Positions 36,225 through 47,218 of a DNA stretch of 64,000 nucleotides are shown here, in pieces. The notes under the pieces were generated by a model. It ran no database searches and had not been told where the DNA came from. It saw only the letters and a program-made list of their open reading frames with translations. The position numbers and the translations under genes are program-made. The stretch lies in NCBI GenBank assembly GCA_946902985.2, contig OX336388.2, positions 1,704,659,978-1,704,723,977 on the forward strand. Direction: 5' to 3'. Each line of letters opens with the position of its first letter. The first letter of the stretch is position 1. Source of the stretch: Meconema thalassinum (lineage: Eukaryota > Arthropoda > Insecta > Orthoptera > Tettigoniidae).

Positions 36225-36775
36225 ATGAATGGCAAATTTCGGCATTACAATTCCGTTGTTAAACCCGAGGCAACTTATGGTACTGAAACACTCTTCAAGT
36301 TGAACATCAAATCAACAACTGACAAACTGCAGAAATCAGACAGAAGAATCATCAGAACAATTATTATTAACAAAAAACACCAAGTAAATGGCCAATGGAG
36401 ATTACTGCCAAATGAAGTGGTATATCGAGGGAGTGAATCAATAATAGATACAATGCGGAAAAGCAGAAACTGAAAGTTTTCTGCCATATCTCACGCCTAC
36501 CAGACTAATAAAACAGCTCTTTAGTTACTTCTGGAAGAGTAATACAAAGAACAACTGGTTCAAAGAGATCCAGCATGATTTAGATGAATTAAATTTAACG
36601 ATGCTCCAAATTAAAAATAGTGAAGAGAAGAATATGTTAAGGAATACATACTTACGATTCACATTAACAACATTTGAACGGAAAAACTACACCATCACAG
36701 ATGAACCAAGGGCAGCCAGGTCAGATAGAATGAAGAAATTTTGGGTGCAGAAGAAGCTGAAGCTGAATCGCTAAT
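36225..36775 (+). mobile_element. second, unrelated LINE C-terminal fragment
   Basis: Starting 13 bp after the GAT tail, the plus strand encodes MNGKFRHYNSVVKPEATYGT, then KLQKSDRRIIRTI and, after a frameshift near 36,470, WFKEIQHDLDELNLTMLQI, ending RMKKFWVQKKLKLNR. The VVKPExxYxxE...ExxxRKIxRxI pattern is a non-LTR C-terminus of a different family from its neighbour. Confidence 0.55.
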
Positions 36776-36815
36776 CTCCAAATACCATTGTTAGACTTAA
36801 CTGTATTTGTATTGA

Positions 36816-38149
36816 TTAACCCTTTCCTTCTCAAAGCGCCCGATATGAAAGTCACAGCTCCCTGCTAAAGCGCTCTAAAGTGCCCGTGTATGTTCTGGCA
36901 TTCTCCTGCCACCTTACGTATTGGTGTGGAATTAAAACTAATTGTGAACTATAGGTAATATGTCAGGCAGGCATAGGACAGCATTCAGAAAGCATAGTTA
37001 GTTTTAGCGGTAAGAATGAATGTTTGTTCCTTGGCCTTTCTCCCAGCTGTTGCGAGGCAACATGGCTGGTCTTTCATATGTCCATGTCCTAATAGAATTG
37101 AATAGAAGCGATGTTAGTGATTCGGAAAGCTCATGTGGAAGTGATTTTCTGTGTGATTTAGATGTAAATGACAGTGACAGTGGTATTGATGGGGATACAG
37201 TAAACTAGCATACTGTAAATGCCGGTGGTGACGGTAGCCTACAACCAAGTATTCAACCTTCCCTGCCTTTTACTCTGCCAGATGATTTTACTGGCAATGG
37301 GAGTAGAATTGGGAACTAAGGACTCCATAGAGCAGGCTACCAAGATGTATATATTAGCATATTTAAATTAGGATTTGACAATTTTTGTAGTATGGGCTAA
37401 TGTGACTAATCCTGGGAGAAATAAAAAGATGCTGAAGTGGTTCTGAACCGGGGACCTCAGGATATAAAATGGAAAACAATTTAAATATGTGTTCAGTTTG
37501 TGCAAATTCCATTACTGACACATTTTTTAAAACTTAGTTTCATAATTGTTTATGTGGCCAGATCATATAGTTTTAAAATTGTGCCCAGATTATATGAGGG
37601 CAGACTTCAAACCAAGGACCCCAAGTGAGTGTAATTTACTGTGGGTCATTGCAAGACTGCCGGCCCCGTGGTGTTGGGGTAGAGCGCCTGCCTCTCACCC
37701 GGAGGCCCCGGGTTCGATCCCCGGCTCCGTCAGGGATTTTAAAACTGACGTGAGGGTTGGAACGGGGTGCACTCAGCCTCGTGAGGACAATTGAGTAGCT
37801 GTCTGACAGTGAGACAGTGCCCCGGTCACGAAAACCAAGATTAACGGCCGAGGGGACCCGACGCGCTGACCACGCGTCACCCCAAAATCTGCAGGCCAAT
37901 TGGCTGGGCAGCGGTCGCTTGGTAGGCCTAGGCCCTTCAAGGGCTGTAGTGCCACGGGGTTAGGTTAGTTCATTGCAAGACTGTAGATAATGCACGTGTA
38001 AAATTTCATTTTATTTAAGTGTACTGTATTATATAGTTCCAACGTTATGTGCAAGAGTTTATACCCATATCCACAGTACTTCATATTCTAAAATAATAGC
38101 GTGATTTCTGGGGATATCAAACCTGGAAATGCAACAAGGAAAGGGTTAA
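36816..38149 (+). mobile_element. piggyBac-like element with TTAA ends, split by a SINE
   Basis: The ends are TTAACCCTTTCCTT at the left and the exact inverse AAGGAAAGGGTTAA at the right, giving 14-bp TIRs that include the TTAA target typical of piggyBac. The plus frame at 37,020-37,208 ends in an acidic Ser/Asp run (SDSESSCGSDFLCDLDVNDS), as at the N-terminus of piggyBac transposases. The DDE core is absent. Without the 310-bp SINE the element is about 1.0 kb, so it is an internally deleted derivative. Confidence 0.75.
37660..37969 (+). mobile_element. tRNA-derived SINE family A, copy 1
   Basis: About 310 bp starting GCCGGCCCCGTGG, with an A box (GGTGTTGGGGTAGAGCG) and B box (GGGTTCGATCCCCGG). 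A central block GGAACGGGGTGCACTCAGCC follows, then a long 3' region shared with 41,403-41,719. Perfect 14-bp target-site duplications (TCATTGCAAGACTG) flank it at 37,646 and 37,970, which proves insertion into the piggyBac element. Confidence 0.9.
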
Positions 38150-38397
38150 AGTGCTCTAATGAGGGCGTAAAATATGGTGCTTAACACCTTGAGACTTCCA
38201 GTCCTTATTTGTAATAGAGTCTGGTCAAGTTGATATATTTTAAAAACTGAAAGTTATTGTAGGTGATAGGTAGACATTGTCTTTTCATATCTAACGTAGT
38301 GGAGCATGGGATAAACTTGTTGAGAAGTTAAGACATTATGTAAATAGAAATTCGTCTATATCATTATGGCCACCGACTGTAGAACTCGACAACTTAC

Positions 38398-38498
38398 TGT
38401 AACTTGTCCATTGGGCGTTTCTGGTTCATCCCACTGAATCACCATGGTACTCGAACTCAGTGGTCGAACTTGCACATTCCGAGGCGCAGTCCCGGGTT
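38398..38498 (-). CDS. Lar: Lar exon: first half of FN3 domain 2
   Basis: A 101-nt exon entered in phase 1 after ttcttcacag and left in phase 0 at gtaagt. It encodes [20 protein letters not shown], then [13 protein letters not shown], the A to C strand part of an FN3 domain with the conserved Trp. Insect Lar has the same APRNVQVR and SSSTMVI blocks. The second half of the domain is in the exon at 35,335-35,530. The intron separating it from FN3-1 is 13 kb long and carries SINEs, an RTE-like LINE and the candidate microexon. Confidence 0.93.
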
Positions 38499-39054
38499 CT
38501 GTGAAGAATACACTCAGTTATTAGGAAGAATAACAATTTCATTGTAAAGCTCTATGATAGATTCTCTGCAAGAAACTTGCTTTACAATACGACCATCAGT
38601 TGCATTCTGTATATTATATTTACACATGTGTTTTTTTTGTTTGAGCCATGTTCGTTCATTAAGCAGGAAAAAAAAACAATAACTCCATTGCTACATAAAT
38701 GAAGGATAGTACATGAACAAACAATCACAGAAGAGAAAGCAAGAACTTTTCACTGCAAAAAGAAATTCAGTTGTAAGCAATGTTCACATTAAGAAAGAAA
38801 ATATGCAAGAAAGAGAGAAAAAAATAAGAGACAGAAAAAAAAGAAAGAAAGTTTATTCGAAGTGTAAGAGTTGAAAATGAGATCCCCACTGGGAGTAGAA
38901 TCCAAGTCCTCTGTATTCTGGACAGGTGCACAAACCAATTACATCATGAATGGTCCATGTCCGAAGTGATTTATTTGTCAATTCTTGATGCAAAAGCATG
39001 AGTGCCATACTCGATGGTGGTCTCATTTTTAACTCTTGCATTCATGTCTGCCTT

Positions 39055-39240
39055 ATGGTGTAGTGGTAAACACTGGAGGCTTGCGTTCTATTCTCAGCTC
39101 TTCCAAGAAATGTAATTCCAGTTTGAGGTATTGGAATGGTATGGTTGATGTGCAAATCACTTAAGTGGTGTCAGTTTTGAAGACTTGCAACAGGCCAGTT
39201 GGCTACCTGAGTTCACAAGAGAGGCTATACTCTAATCTCT
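39055..39240 (+). mobile_element. possible degenerate tRNA-type SINE
   Basis: TGGTGTAGTGGTAAACAC resembles an A box and GCGTTCTATTCTC a decayed B box 30 bp on. No duplication was found. It is weak. The stretch 38,499-39,050 has only purine-rich low-complexity sequence near 38,790-38,850. Confidence 0.3.
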
Positions 39241-39394
39241 ATGAATCTTATTTTTATTGTTCTGATCCCTACAATTATTTGAATGGGCATTTTTAAAAAA
39301 GGAAATCAGCGATTACAGTGCATGTCTACTTTATTATTCCCATTTAGGTGGGGTCGGGGATGAGATGGGGATGAACTTCTGTGGGTTGGGTGGT

Positions 39395-39700
39395 TTTTAT
39401 GGCTAGATTACCTTCTTGATGCCAACCTCACGAGAGAAGTTGATGAAATGAATGAAGATGGCCAGGAATTGGAAAGAAGCAGCCAAGAACTATCAGATGA
39501 TACAGTCTCGGTATTTGCCCAGAAATGAAAATAGGACAATATTCTGAAAACTATTTCAAGGATGGCCAATGGTGAGGATGAAATCCACTCATATACAGAG
39601 CCCAGAGATATCCTGGTCCCAAGGCCTTGCACCATAGTTACCACAGTCAGTGAAAAGGTGGCTGGCCCAATCATTAGAGGTCTGCAATTCAAGTAACTGA
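39395..39700 (+). repeat. interspersed repeat, second copy of the 13,660 family
   Basis: Shares TTGATGCCAACCTCA, AATGAATGAA-ATGGCCAG, AACTATCA and CAAGGATGGCCAATGG blocks in order with 13,660-13,965. The 110-codon minus frame here is not conserved in the other copy, so I do not call a gene. Downstream, 39,740-40,350 shows nothing. Confidence 0.45.
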
Positions 39701-40356
39701 ATTGACCATTGCATGCCCCTGCCTTAACAGAATCTACCAAATTACAAGTGGCATGACCATTCCTTGGTGTCTCAGAACATACCGTAAAATGAAAGATTCA
39801 GTACAGAAACATGGATCCTATACAGTAAGAAGACAAGTGTAAAGCAATAACAAAGACAAATTCTTAATCACATATTATACCAAAAAAAGGATTGTTAGTG
39901 ATAATATATCAGAAATACATGTTAATAATTATCTAAATGAGAGGAGGATAAAAATGAAAAAAGAAAAATCAAGCAATTTGGTATAGTTTGTATGATACCA
40001 GCCAAAAATAGGGTTTGCTACAAACCAGAAAAGAAAATATAGGTCAACACAACTGAACCATACTTACTAGCCAAGCAACATATAATCTGATGTAACACTC
40101 AAGCATGAAACAGGGTGAGCTATAGTTTAAAATAACATAAATACAGAAGGCGAAAACAGAGAAAACTAAATGCATAGTTAAGAAAAATTCAAAAATTCTT
40201 CGAAATGGCTGTCCAAACACAAAAATCAATACAACACGAGCCAATAACTACAAATCAAATTACAATAATGAAAGAATAAGAAAGAAAGAGATAGCACAAG
40301 AAGACAAAACAACAATACAATCACAACATGCAGAGTGATGAAGAGAGAAAACTTAC

Positions 40357-40380
40357 TGGCACCTCCAAAAGAAGAATCAG
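40357..40380 (-). CDS. Lar: candidate Lar microexon (24 nt) between FN3-1 and FN3-2
   Basis: On the minus strand, 24 nt are bounded by a strong acceptor (pyrimidine-rich gtttttctag) and a consensus donor (gtaagt). The length is a multiple of three. In the required phase 1 frame it has no stop: it would insert ADSSFGGA and change the next Glu to Lys, giving TTGET-ADSSFGGAK-PGTAP. Without it the flanking exons also join in frame (TTGET-EPGTAP). Small alternatively spliced exons are a known feature of LAR-family receptors. This exon is predicted from splice signals and phase only, with no transcript support, so it stays a candidate. Confidence 0.55.
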
Positions 40381-40569
40381 CTAGAAAAACAAAATGTCAA
40401 TTACTAAGAAAGACAAGACTAGTTCATCAGTGTCAAAAGAGAAAAATTAATTATTAAACTACAGTCTGAATTTCAGTTCATCCTCTGTGACTGGCCAGCA
40501 GAAAATGAGAAATCTTCAAAATGAAATGTTAAAACTATGCAATTGTTCATTATCGAATGGTTGAGTGCA

Positions 40570-40720
40570 TGGTAGTCAGGAGTAACATTCTTGCCTCCTG
40601 TGCTCAAGGTTAGTTAGTTATTGTTGTTTTAAGGGGTGGAACTACGAGGTCATCTGCCCCTGTACTCAAGGTTTTGGGATTGAATCCTGGCACAGTCAGT
40701 TGGCATTTGAGGGTGCTTAA
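40570..40720 (+). mobile_element. tRNA-like SINE fragment interrupted by the 51-bp element, copy 2
   Basis: GTAGTCAGGAGTAACATTCTTGC and, after an insertion, GGGATTGAATCCTGGC look like tRNA-like A and B regions. Between them, at 40,611-40,658, lies TAGTTAGTTATTGTTGTTTTA... matching 33,766-33,816. The insertion is flanked by CCTGTGCTCAAGGT and CCTGTACTCAAGGT (13 of 14 identical), a target-site duplication. Confidence 0.6.
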
Positions 40721-41402
40721 ATGCAAGGGAATCATATCAGTATATTTACTGACTTATTCAATGTAAAATTCCAGCACCTTGGTGTCCCTAAAAGCCATAT
40801 GAAATCCATAGCATCACTATTAAATCCTAATTTGGATAATATTTCACTTTCTCCCTGCTTACCAGTCACAGAGCTACTGTTCCAAACAAAGTGTGGGTTT
40901 TAACATGATGAACTGTGTAAGTCTTAACTTACACCGATATGGCACAAAAAGAGACGTAGGCTAAAAAGCTCTCTAATACTCTTCTATCATTTATACAGCT
41001 TGTATTCACATCATGAGTGAAGAAAAGAAACAAGAGGTGAATGGACAGAGTACTGGGAGGTTTTGTATCATCCTCATCAATCTTCTATTTTTCTAAAGTT
41101 TGCTACTATGGGGTATGGGTGAAATTGATGTTCAGTAACTATTCCAGTGAGCATAAAGGTAATGAGTAAAATAAGCAAACTGGATATGATTATCTTAGAG
41201 ATGAACTCTGAGTTTGTAAGAACAGCACATGGTACACAAAGATGCTTGTTACAATACAATCATATTAAACACTTTCTTACCTTTCCAATGAGTGTTCGGA
41301 TTAAAACAATACCTTCTGAAAAATAATAGTGTCACAGTAATCTACTTCAAGCACTAATTCAGTAGTTAGTACAAAATTCTTAACATAATGTAGAAGAAAG
41401 AA

Positions 41403-41719
41403 GCCGGCCCCATGGTATTCGGGTAGCGCGTCTGCCCCTCACCCAGAGGCCCTGGGTTCGATTCCCGGCTCTGTCAGTGATTTTAGAAACTGACGTGAGG
41501 GCTGGAACGGGGTGCACTCAGCCTCGTGAGGACAATTGAGTAGCTGTCTGACAGTGAGGCAGCGCCCCGATCACGAAAAACCAAGATTAACAGCCGAGGG
41601 GACCCGATGTGCTGATCACGCGTCACCCCAATATCTGCAGGCCAAATGGCTGGGCAGCGGTCGCTTGGTAGACCTAGGCCCTCCACGAGCTGTAGTGCCA
41701 GGGGTTATTTATTTTATTT
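41403..41719 (+). mobile_element. tRNA-derived SINE family A, copy 2
   Basis: Starts GCCGGCCCCATGG, with A box (GGTATTCGGGTAGCGCG) and B box (GGGTTCGATTCCCGG), and the same GGAACGGGGTGCACTCAGCC core and 3' body as the copy at 37,660. A 12-bp duplication (TAGAAGAAAGAA) flanks it at 41,391 and 41,720. It ends in a T/A-rich tail. Confidence 0.9.
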
Positions 41720-42469
41720 TAGAAGAAAGAAATTTAAAAAACTCATATTCAAGTAGTCCACTTGTCTATACCAGCGGTATTCAAACTATGGTGGAATTTG
41801 TCTATAGCCCCCCTCTTCCCAATTTTAAAATTAGCCGAGATAGCCCCATGAGGCTATAAATCTGACCAAGGCCTAGCTGGCACATGCCCATAATTAGTGC
41901 ACAAAGAGATTAAAGGTCTTAACCTCAATCACAAGGGCACTGGCAAACTGTTATGATAAGGTTGCTGAAGAAAGTAGTTGTAGTGAGAGATAATCCCTCA
42001 TAAACCTAATGAGTGGTGTTAGGCAAAAGGCTGTTTACTTATGAATGCAAGTTTACATTTATTTATTGGCTTCTAATCACCCTCAGATTTATTCATCTGT
42101 CCTTATGGTCAACTTGATTTTCATGGGTCTTTGACCATTACCAAAATATGTTGTCTGCAGGAAATTCTTTGTGGGTGAATGATGATCATGAATCAAATCA
42201 GTTTGCTGAAACTAAGTTACAAAAATAGTTTGTTGTTGATTCATTTTAGGAGCTTGGGATGCTTTGGTCATCAGCCCCATTAAGAACATAGAAACCACAC
42301 AAACTTTACAGACACAACATGAGCACCCTGACCTAACACCTCAGTACAAAAAGAAGCGAACAAACTTTTTCAAATGCTCCCTATATTTAATGACTAGTGG
42401 GTAAAATGCACTGATTTGAGAATATGCTCTCAACAAACTATTTATTTAATTTTCTGTTAATTTTTCTCG

Positions 42470-43650
42470 TTGATCATTTTCCGTGATCATCTTTATGGTA
42501 ACCCATCAAAGTGCTTCTGTGGGCTGGATTTATCTGTGAAACATGGAAAGTCACAAAGACAATCAACAGCCAGCTCCAAGTCTTCATCAACACATGATGG
42601 AGCAACATGACTACTAGTAATTTCACCTGCATGTCTAGCAAGGATACTGGCCACACCATGCCCTCAATCCTGACTACATTCAGACAGCAGCATGCTGGTG
42701 AGCATCATGATAAAGTTCTCATTAATGAAACAGAAGACAGCACACGATCAGCCAGAATACACTTATGAATCGGAAGGCTGTAAGACACCTATTCTCAATA
42801 AACAACAGCTTCACATGTGCTTTGGTGCCAAGTATTGACAAGGCCAAGACTGACCCTTCGACCATTGAGTATCTGTACTGCACTGCTTCATAAGAATTCT
42901 CTTCTTTCAAAAGTTTGTTCTCTGTATGGCTAATGAAGATATTCATAGCTGTCACACTATTGCTGAATCAAAGTATGTTTTAGTTTAATGGTAGTTTCAT
43001 CATGGAGCTATATCTATGATTGGAAAGCAAGCAATACACAGGGCTGAAAAATATGACTTCAAAGATTTTGATGGCAGAAAAAGTGCCAAGAAAATAATAT
43101 TTCCAGTCTTATTTGAACTGCCCGGCCTTGCGGCTTAAGTGGTTGTCATTCTATGCTTGACCTGAAAGGTCCCATATCTGTTTCATGACGAAACCGTGGG
43201 GATTTTAATCTCCCATGCTTAATTACCCTCGCTTGGGGATAGGGTGTATCACTCACTTGTCCTCATCTTGATGTGCAGGTCGTCCATGGGAATTAACTTG
43301 AAAGACCTGCTTCAGGCCTCCCCAGAGATCAAATACCATTATCATTTGAACTTTCCTCCCCCATTCCATGATCTCCAAGAGAAACTGTACAGACATGGTG
43401 AATAGAGGCACTGAAGTAATGCTCCTGTATTACACGTTTTCTTCACATCACATCCTATATACTGTTCTTTTGCTGATCTTCATATGGTATACTTGCTGAA
43501 TTGATTTCTGACCCTGATGGTGTGTGTCAATCACACAAAGAACTTGCATTACAATAAAGAGGTCATCATACTCAACCATCCTTCTTGTATTTAATTCAGA
43601 ACCTGTATGTTTGCATCTGAACCTCATGACATTCATGTAAATGTTAAGAC
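42470..43650 (-). other. unrecognised protein-like minus-strand frames
   Basis: Short minus frames have a protein-like look: one at 42,955-42,722 with ISHTENKLLKEENSYEAVQY and VEGSVLALSILGTKAHVKLL, another near 42,650-42,500 with ARHAGEITSSHVAPSCVDED and LELAVDCLCDF, and one at 43,636-43,448 with MVEYDDLFIVMQVLCVIDTH. They lie in different frames with stops and are interrupted by a SINE at 43,120. A decayed retrocopy of a host gene is possible. I do not recognise the family and cannot exclude chance. Confidence 0.25.
43120..43343 (+). mobile_element. tRNA-like SINE, family B
   Basis: A 224-bp segment starting GCCCGGCCTTGCGGCTTAAG, bounded by a perfect 9-bp duplication ATTTGAACT (43,111 and 43,344). 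The A-box region is recognisable; the B box is decayed. It does not share the GGAACGGGGTG core of family A. Confidence 0.6.
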
Positions 43651-44137
43651 CTGTCTATAACATTTCCAGCATAGTGTAGGCTGCATATGTCCTCCATTCA
43701 TTTTAGTGCTAAATATATATTTTTAACGGAAACGTGTGCTCCCCATATAGCACAAGTCACTGAAAAGAAGGGTGGGCAACTGATGACTATTGCCGTAAGT
43801 GTGCTGTAGAACAGGCTTCTCCAGCTCAACTGTCTGCTGACCGGTATTGGTCAGCTCAGTCTAATGGGAGACTGGTGGACTGGAAGGCGAGACAGATGAA
43901 AACATCGCAGAGCAACAAACGTCAGCCTGTCTTGCCCAATGGTTAGGTTTTATTAGTTGAATTATATAGTGATTCTAATACAGTGATGCACAGCCAAGTG
44001 CTCTCAGACAAGTAGGGAGAACTTATAAGTGCATCAGCCTTCTTAGGTTGGCAGTGAGGGTAGGGGAAGTGGCCATGCGTAGCGGCAAGGCCTTGTATAG
44101 CTGACCAACATTATGTACAGAGTGTGTAACAGCAGTG

Positions 44138-44151
44138 CCCCCCCCCCCCTT
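44138..44151 (+). repeat. poly-C run
   Basis: About fourteen C residues next to the 3' end of the RTE-like LINE. No other feature between 43,650 and 44,270 apart from the GAACAGGCTTCTCCAGCTCA segment related to the 56,965 inverted repeat. Confidence 0.8.
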
Positions 44152-44282
44152 TGAACTTGCAAAGAATTAATCATGAATTCGTCATTCTATCAGTAAAACC
44201 AATGTCACGTGGTGAGAAGAAATCACTTAAAAGAACAATGATGATTTCTTATTTTTCTGTACAATTTTCTTCTTCCTCACCT

Positions 44283-45319
44283 TTACCCATTACGCGGGAT
44301 CGGCTTTCTTAATCCTGAGGCGCCAGTCGTTTCGTTGCAAAGCATCATCATGACCCTTTGGACATTAATCATCCAAGTTGTTCGAGGTCTGCCGCTCCCT
44401 CTCCTATATGTAGTCATGGACAGGCACTTCTTTAGTACATGATTTTCCGGTCTTTGCATAACATGTCCATACCACCTTAGCATGGACTCTAAACGTTTCT
44501 CAGTTATAGGCGCTACTCTGAAACTGCCTCGCACATGTTTATTACGGATGTTATCTTTGAGGGTAACTCCACCTGCCCAACGTGACATATGCATTTCAGT
44601 GGTATGTAGCTTTTGCTCATGTGCCTTTGTAGTAGCCCATGTTTCACTACCATAGAAATGGATTGGTCTTCCGACAGTTTCATAAACTTTACCCTTGGTT
44701 TTATGGGTATTTTCGGATCAAATAAAACCCCTGTTAGTTCGCGCCATTTGTTCCAACCAGACATTGTCCTATAGATTATATCGGCAGTTATCGTGCCATC
44801 TTCAGCAATGACAGTACCTAGATATTTAAATTTTGTTACTATTGGTAAGGTTTCGCCATCTAGTTGAAGTTCCATATTTTTTGTCATACTGGATTTATTG
44901 TGGTTGATGCGGCTTCGGTGGCGTAGTTGGTAGCAAGCTGAACTGCTGTGCTCAAGATAGCGGGTTCAAACCTGTCCGAAGTGTCGGATTTTTTAAGAGC
45001 GTTAAAATCCTTCAGCATGCCTTCCTTTGGAGGGGAAGTAAAGCCGGCGGTCCCATGTCATAGATTTATGGCATGTAAAAGAGCCTTCCACAGACTTAAC
45101 TTGTGTGAAGCTAAATTTCTAGGTTAAATTTCATTGGAACGCTCTATCAAAGTTCCAACGTTCACCACTAGGTATCAGTGACATCTGGTAGCAAAAGTTG
45201 GAACTACTTGAAATTAAACGGAACTTGTAGCTCACCCTATGGGTGTTCGGTTGAAGCAGCTACAGCCTTTCGCGAGCCGAACATGTCCTCGGACACTCCC
45301 GGCACTAAAAGCCATACGA

Positions 45320-45350
<31 letters not shown>

Positions 45351-47218
45351 ATATTGTGGTTTAAGTTGCATGCCATACATTCAGTCTTGGTTCTACTAAT
45401 GAGCAGTCCTTTAGACTCGAGATCTCGTCTCCATTGGTCTAAACTCTCCTGCAGGTCATAAATACTGTCAGATATGAGTGCCACATCGTCCGCGTACAAA
45501 AGATTCCACGGTAAGGGTGTCTGAATTTGTTTTGTTAGGTAGTCCATAGCAATATTGCATAACAGTGGACTCGGAGCACTTCCCTGACAAATCCCAACTT
45601 TGATATCAAAGCTTTCGAATAAACCAGCTGGATTCTGAAACATGTCTGTATATTGTTACACATATTCATGATGAGTTTTATGTATAGTTCAGGAATGTTT
45701 TGCGACCTTAATGCTTGCCATATTAACGGTCTTGGCACACGATCGAAGGCTTTCTCGAGATCTATAAAAACCATACATAAACTCTGCTTGTTTTCATGAG
45801 CTTTTTCAATTACCAACCTTATCGCATGGATTGCGGCAATGGTTTCTTTTCCAGCAGCTGATTATCCTATCAAATTTTGAAGGTGCTCACAAAGGACTCA
45901 TTCTTAGTTCTTGAGCGTGTGTGATGTAAGTTTTATACCACGGAAGTTTCCACAAGATCGAACCTCTCCTTTGTTTTTGTAGAACGGGACCGACGTACTC
46001 TTTCTCCAGGCATCTGGCATTTGTTCGTGAACTAAGATGTCATTGAATAACCTTGAAAGTCATACAGCTCCATCCGCTTCAAGAGATTTCCAGAGTTCAG
46101 CAGGTATCTCATCTGGGCCCGTTGCTTTATGATTCTTCATTTTAGAGATGGCTTTCCTAACTTCCTCTTCTGTGATTTCTCGCCTGGGAAATTCTTCATT
46201 TAATAAATCATAATAATACTCATGCCATCTTTCAAAGATGTCCTTGTCGTTTGTTAATAAATTGCCTTATATATTTTTAATGTATTTTTGGGGTTTTAAA
46301 GTATTTTCAGTCATTACGTTTGCGCTTGGCTACCTTTTACTGTCTATATCGTTGCTATTGGCTAATTCTAAACGTTGCGCTGGTAGAAATCAAAATCAGC
46401 TTTTCCTCTTTCAATTGCAACTGTTTTCTTTGCAGCTTTCTTTGCCTGTTAGTAATTCTCTTCATCTTCCTCAGTACCAATATTCTGCCAAATTCTAAAC
46501 AAGCGTTTCTTCTCAACTATGCTGTTCTTGGCGTGGTTGTTTCACCATATGAAATCCTTTGCAATATGTAGGGCACCTTTGCTAATACCTAATTCCCGTT
46601 TCGCTGTAGCGACACAAAATGTTTCAAAGCCAGACCATAGTACTGTTGGGGTTTTGAGGAAATAATCCACAATATAATTTTTCAAAACACTTACCTTTTC
46701 CACTATTCAATTAATGCCATTTAATCTTTTCAATTTTTGGTCTTTGTATCTTTATATGTTTTCTTAGTTTTAGGGCTGTTAATAGAAGCCTATGTTGGGA
46801 AGTAAGTGGTTCTCTTGGAATAACAGTCTTCAATTTGTCCCAAATCTCTTTTGTCTATCAGGATATAGTCTATCTGCATCTTGAATTCACCACTCTTATA
46901 AGTTATAAGGTGTGCATCCTTGTTTTGAAAGAACGTGTTCACTACTGCAAGGTTATGGGAGGCTGAAAATTCAAGAAACGTCTCCCCTTCTTTATGTTGT
47001 TCTCCAAATCCAAAGCCACCATGGTAACCTTCAAAGCCACCCCTGTCCACTACTACGTAACTATTTAGGTCCCCACATATAATGTTTTGTTCTGTTTGGA
47101 GTATAATTGCAAGATGAGTCTGTAATTCCTCCCAAAATTCGTGTTTTTCTATTTCTGGGCAATTCACTTGTGGTGCGTAGACATTAAGAAATGGTTGTTT
47201 ATCTAAGGCGAGTTTTAC
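44283..47218 (-). mobile_element. RTE-like LINE (endonuclease plus reverse transcriptase), 5' truncated and broken
   Basis: In minus order, an APE-type endonuclease piece (47,167-46,790: NCPEIEKHEFWEELQTHL, IICGDLNS, TYKSGEFKMQIDYILIDKRD) comes first. RT blocks follow: KATGPDEIPAELW near 46,120, FIDLEKAFDRVPRPLIWQAL at 45,760, VGICQGSAPSPLLCNIAMDY at 45,590, and LYADDVALISD with the catalytic YADD near 45,490. After the SINE insertion the C-terminal domain continues (44,887-44,283: VTKFKYLGTVIAEDG, MLRWYGHVMQRPENHV, GSGRPRTTWM). The endonuclease style resembles RTE elements. Frameshifts in several places and the 5' truncation make it dead. Confidence 0.85.
44906..45351 (+). mobile_element. 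446-bp SINE with (AAAT)n tail inserted in the LINE
   Basis: Starts GATGCGGCTTCGGTGGCG. The A box is GGTGGCGTAGTTGGTAGC and the B box GGGTTCAAACC. A long body and about nine AAAT units form the tail. A 10-bp duplication TATTGTGGTT flanks it (44,896 and 45,352). It separates LINE frames that otherwise continue at the join, and inserted opposite to the LINE. Confidence 0.85.

Noticed and set aside
39408..39740. 110-codon minus-strand frame
   Set aside because: It covers an interspersed repeat whose other copy at 13.7 kb does not keep the frame.
41281..41315. 35-nt segment with splice-like borders (ttcag ... gtaag) on the minus strand
   Set aside because: Length is not a multiple of three and no phase fits the phase 1 junction between FN3-1 and FN3-2; it would shift the Lar frame.
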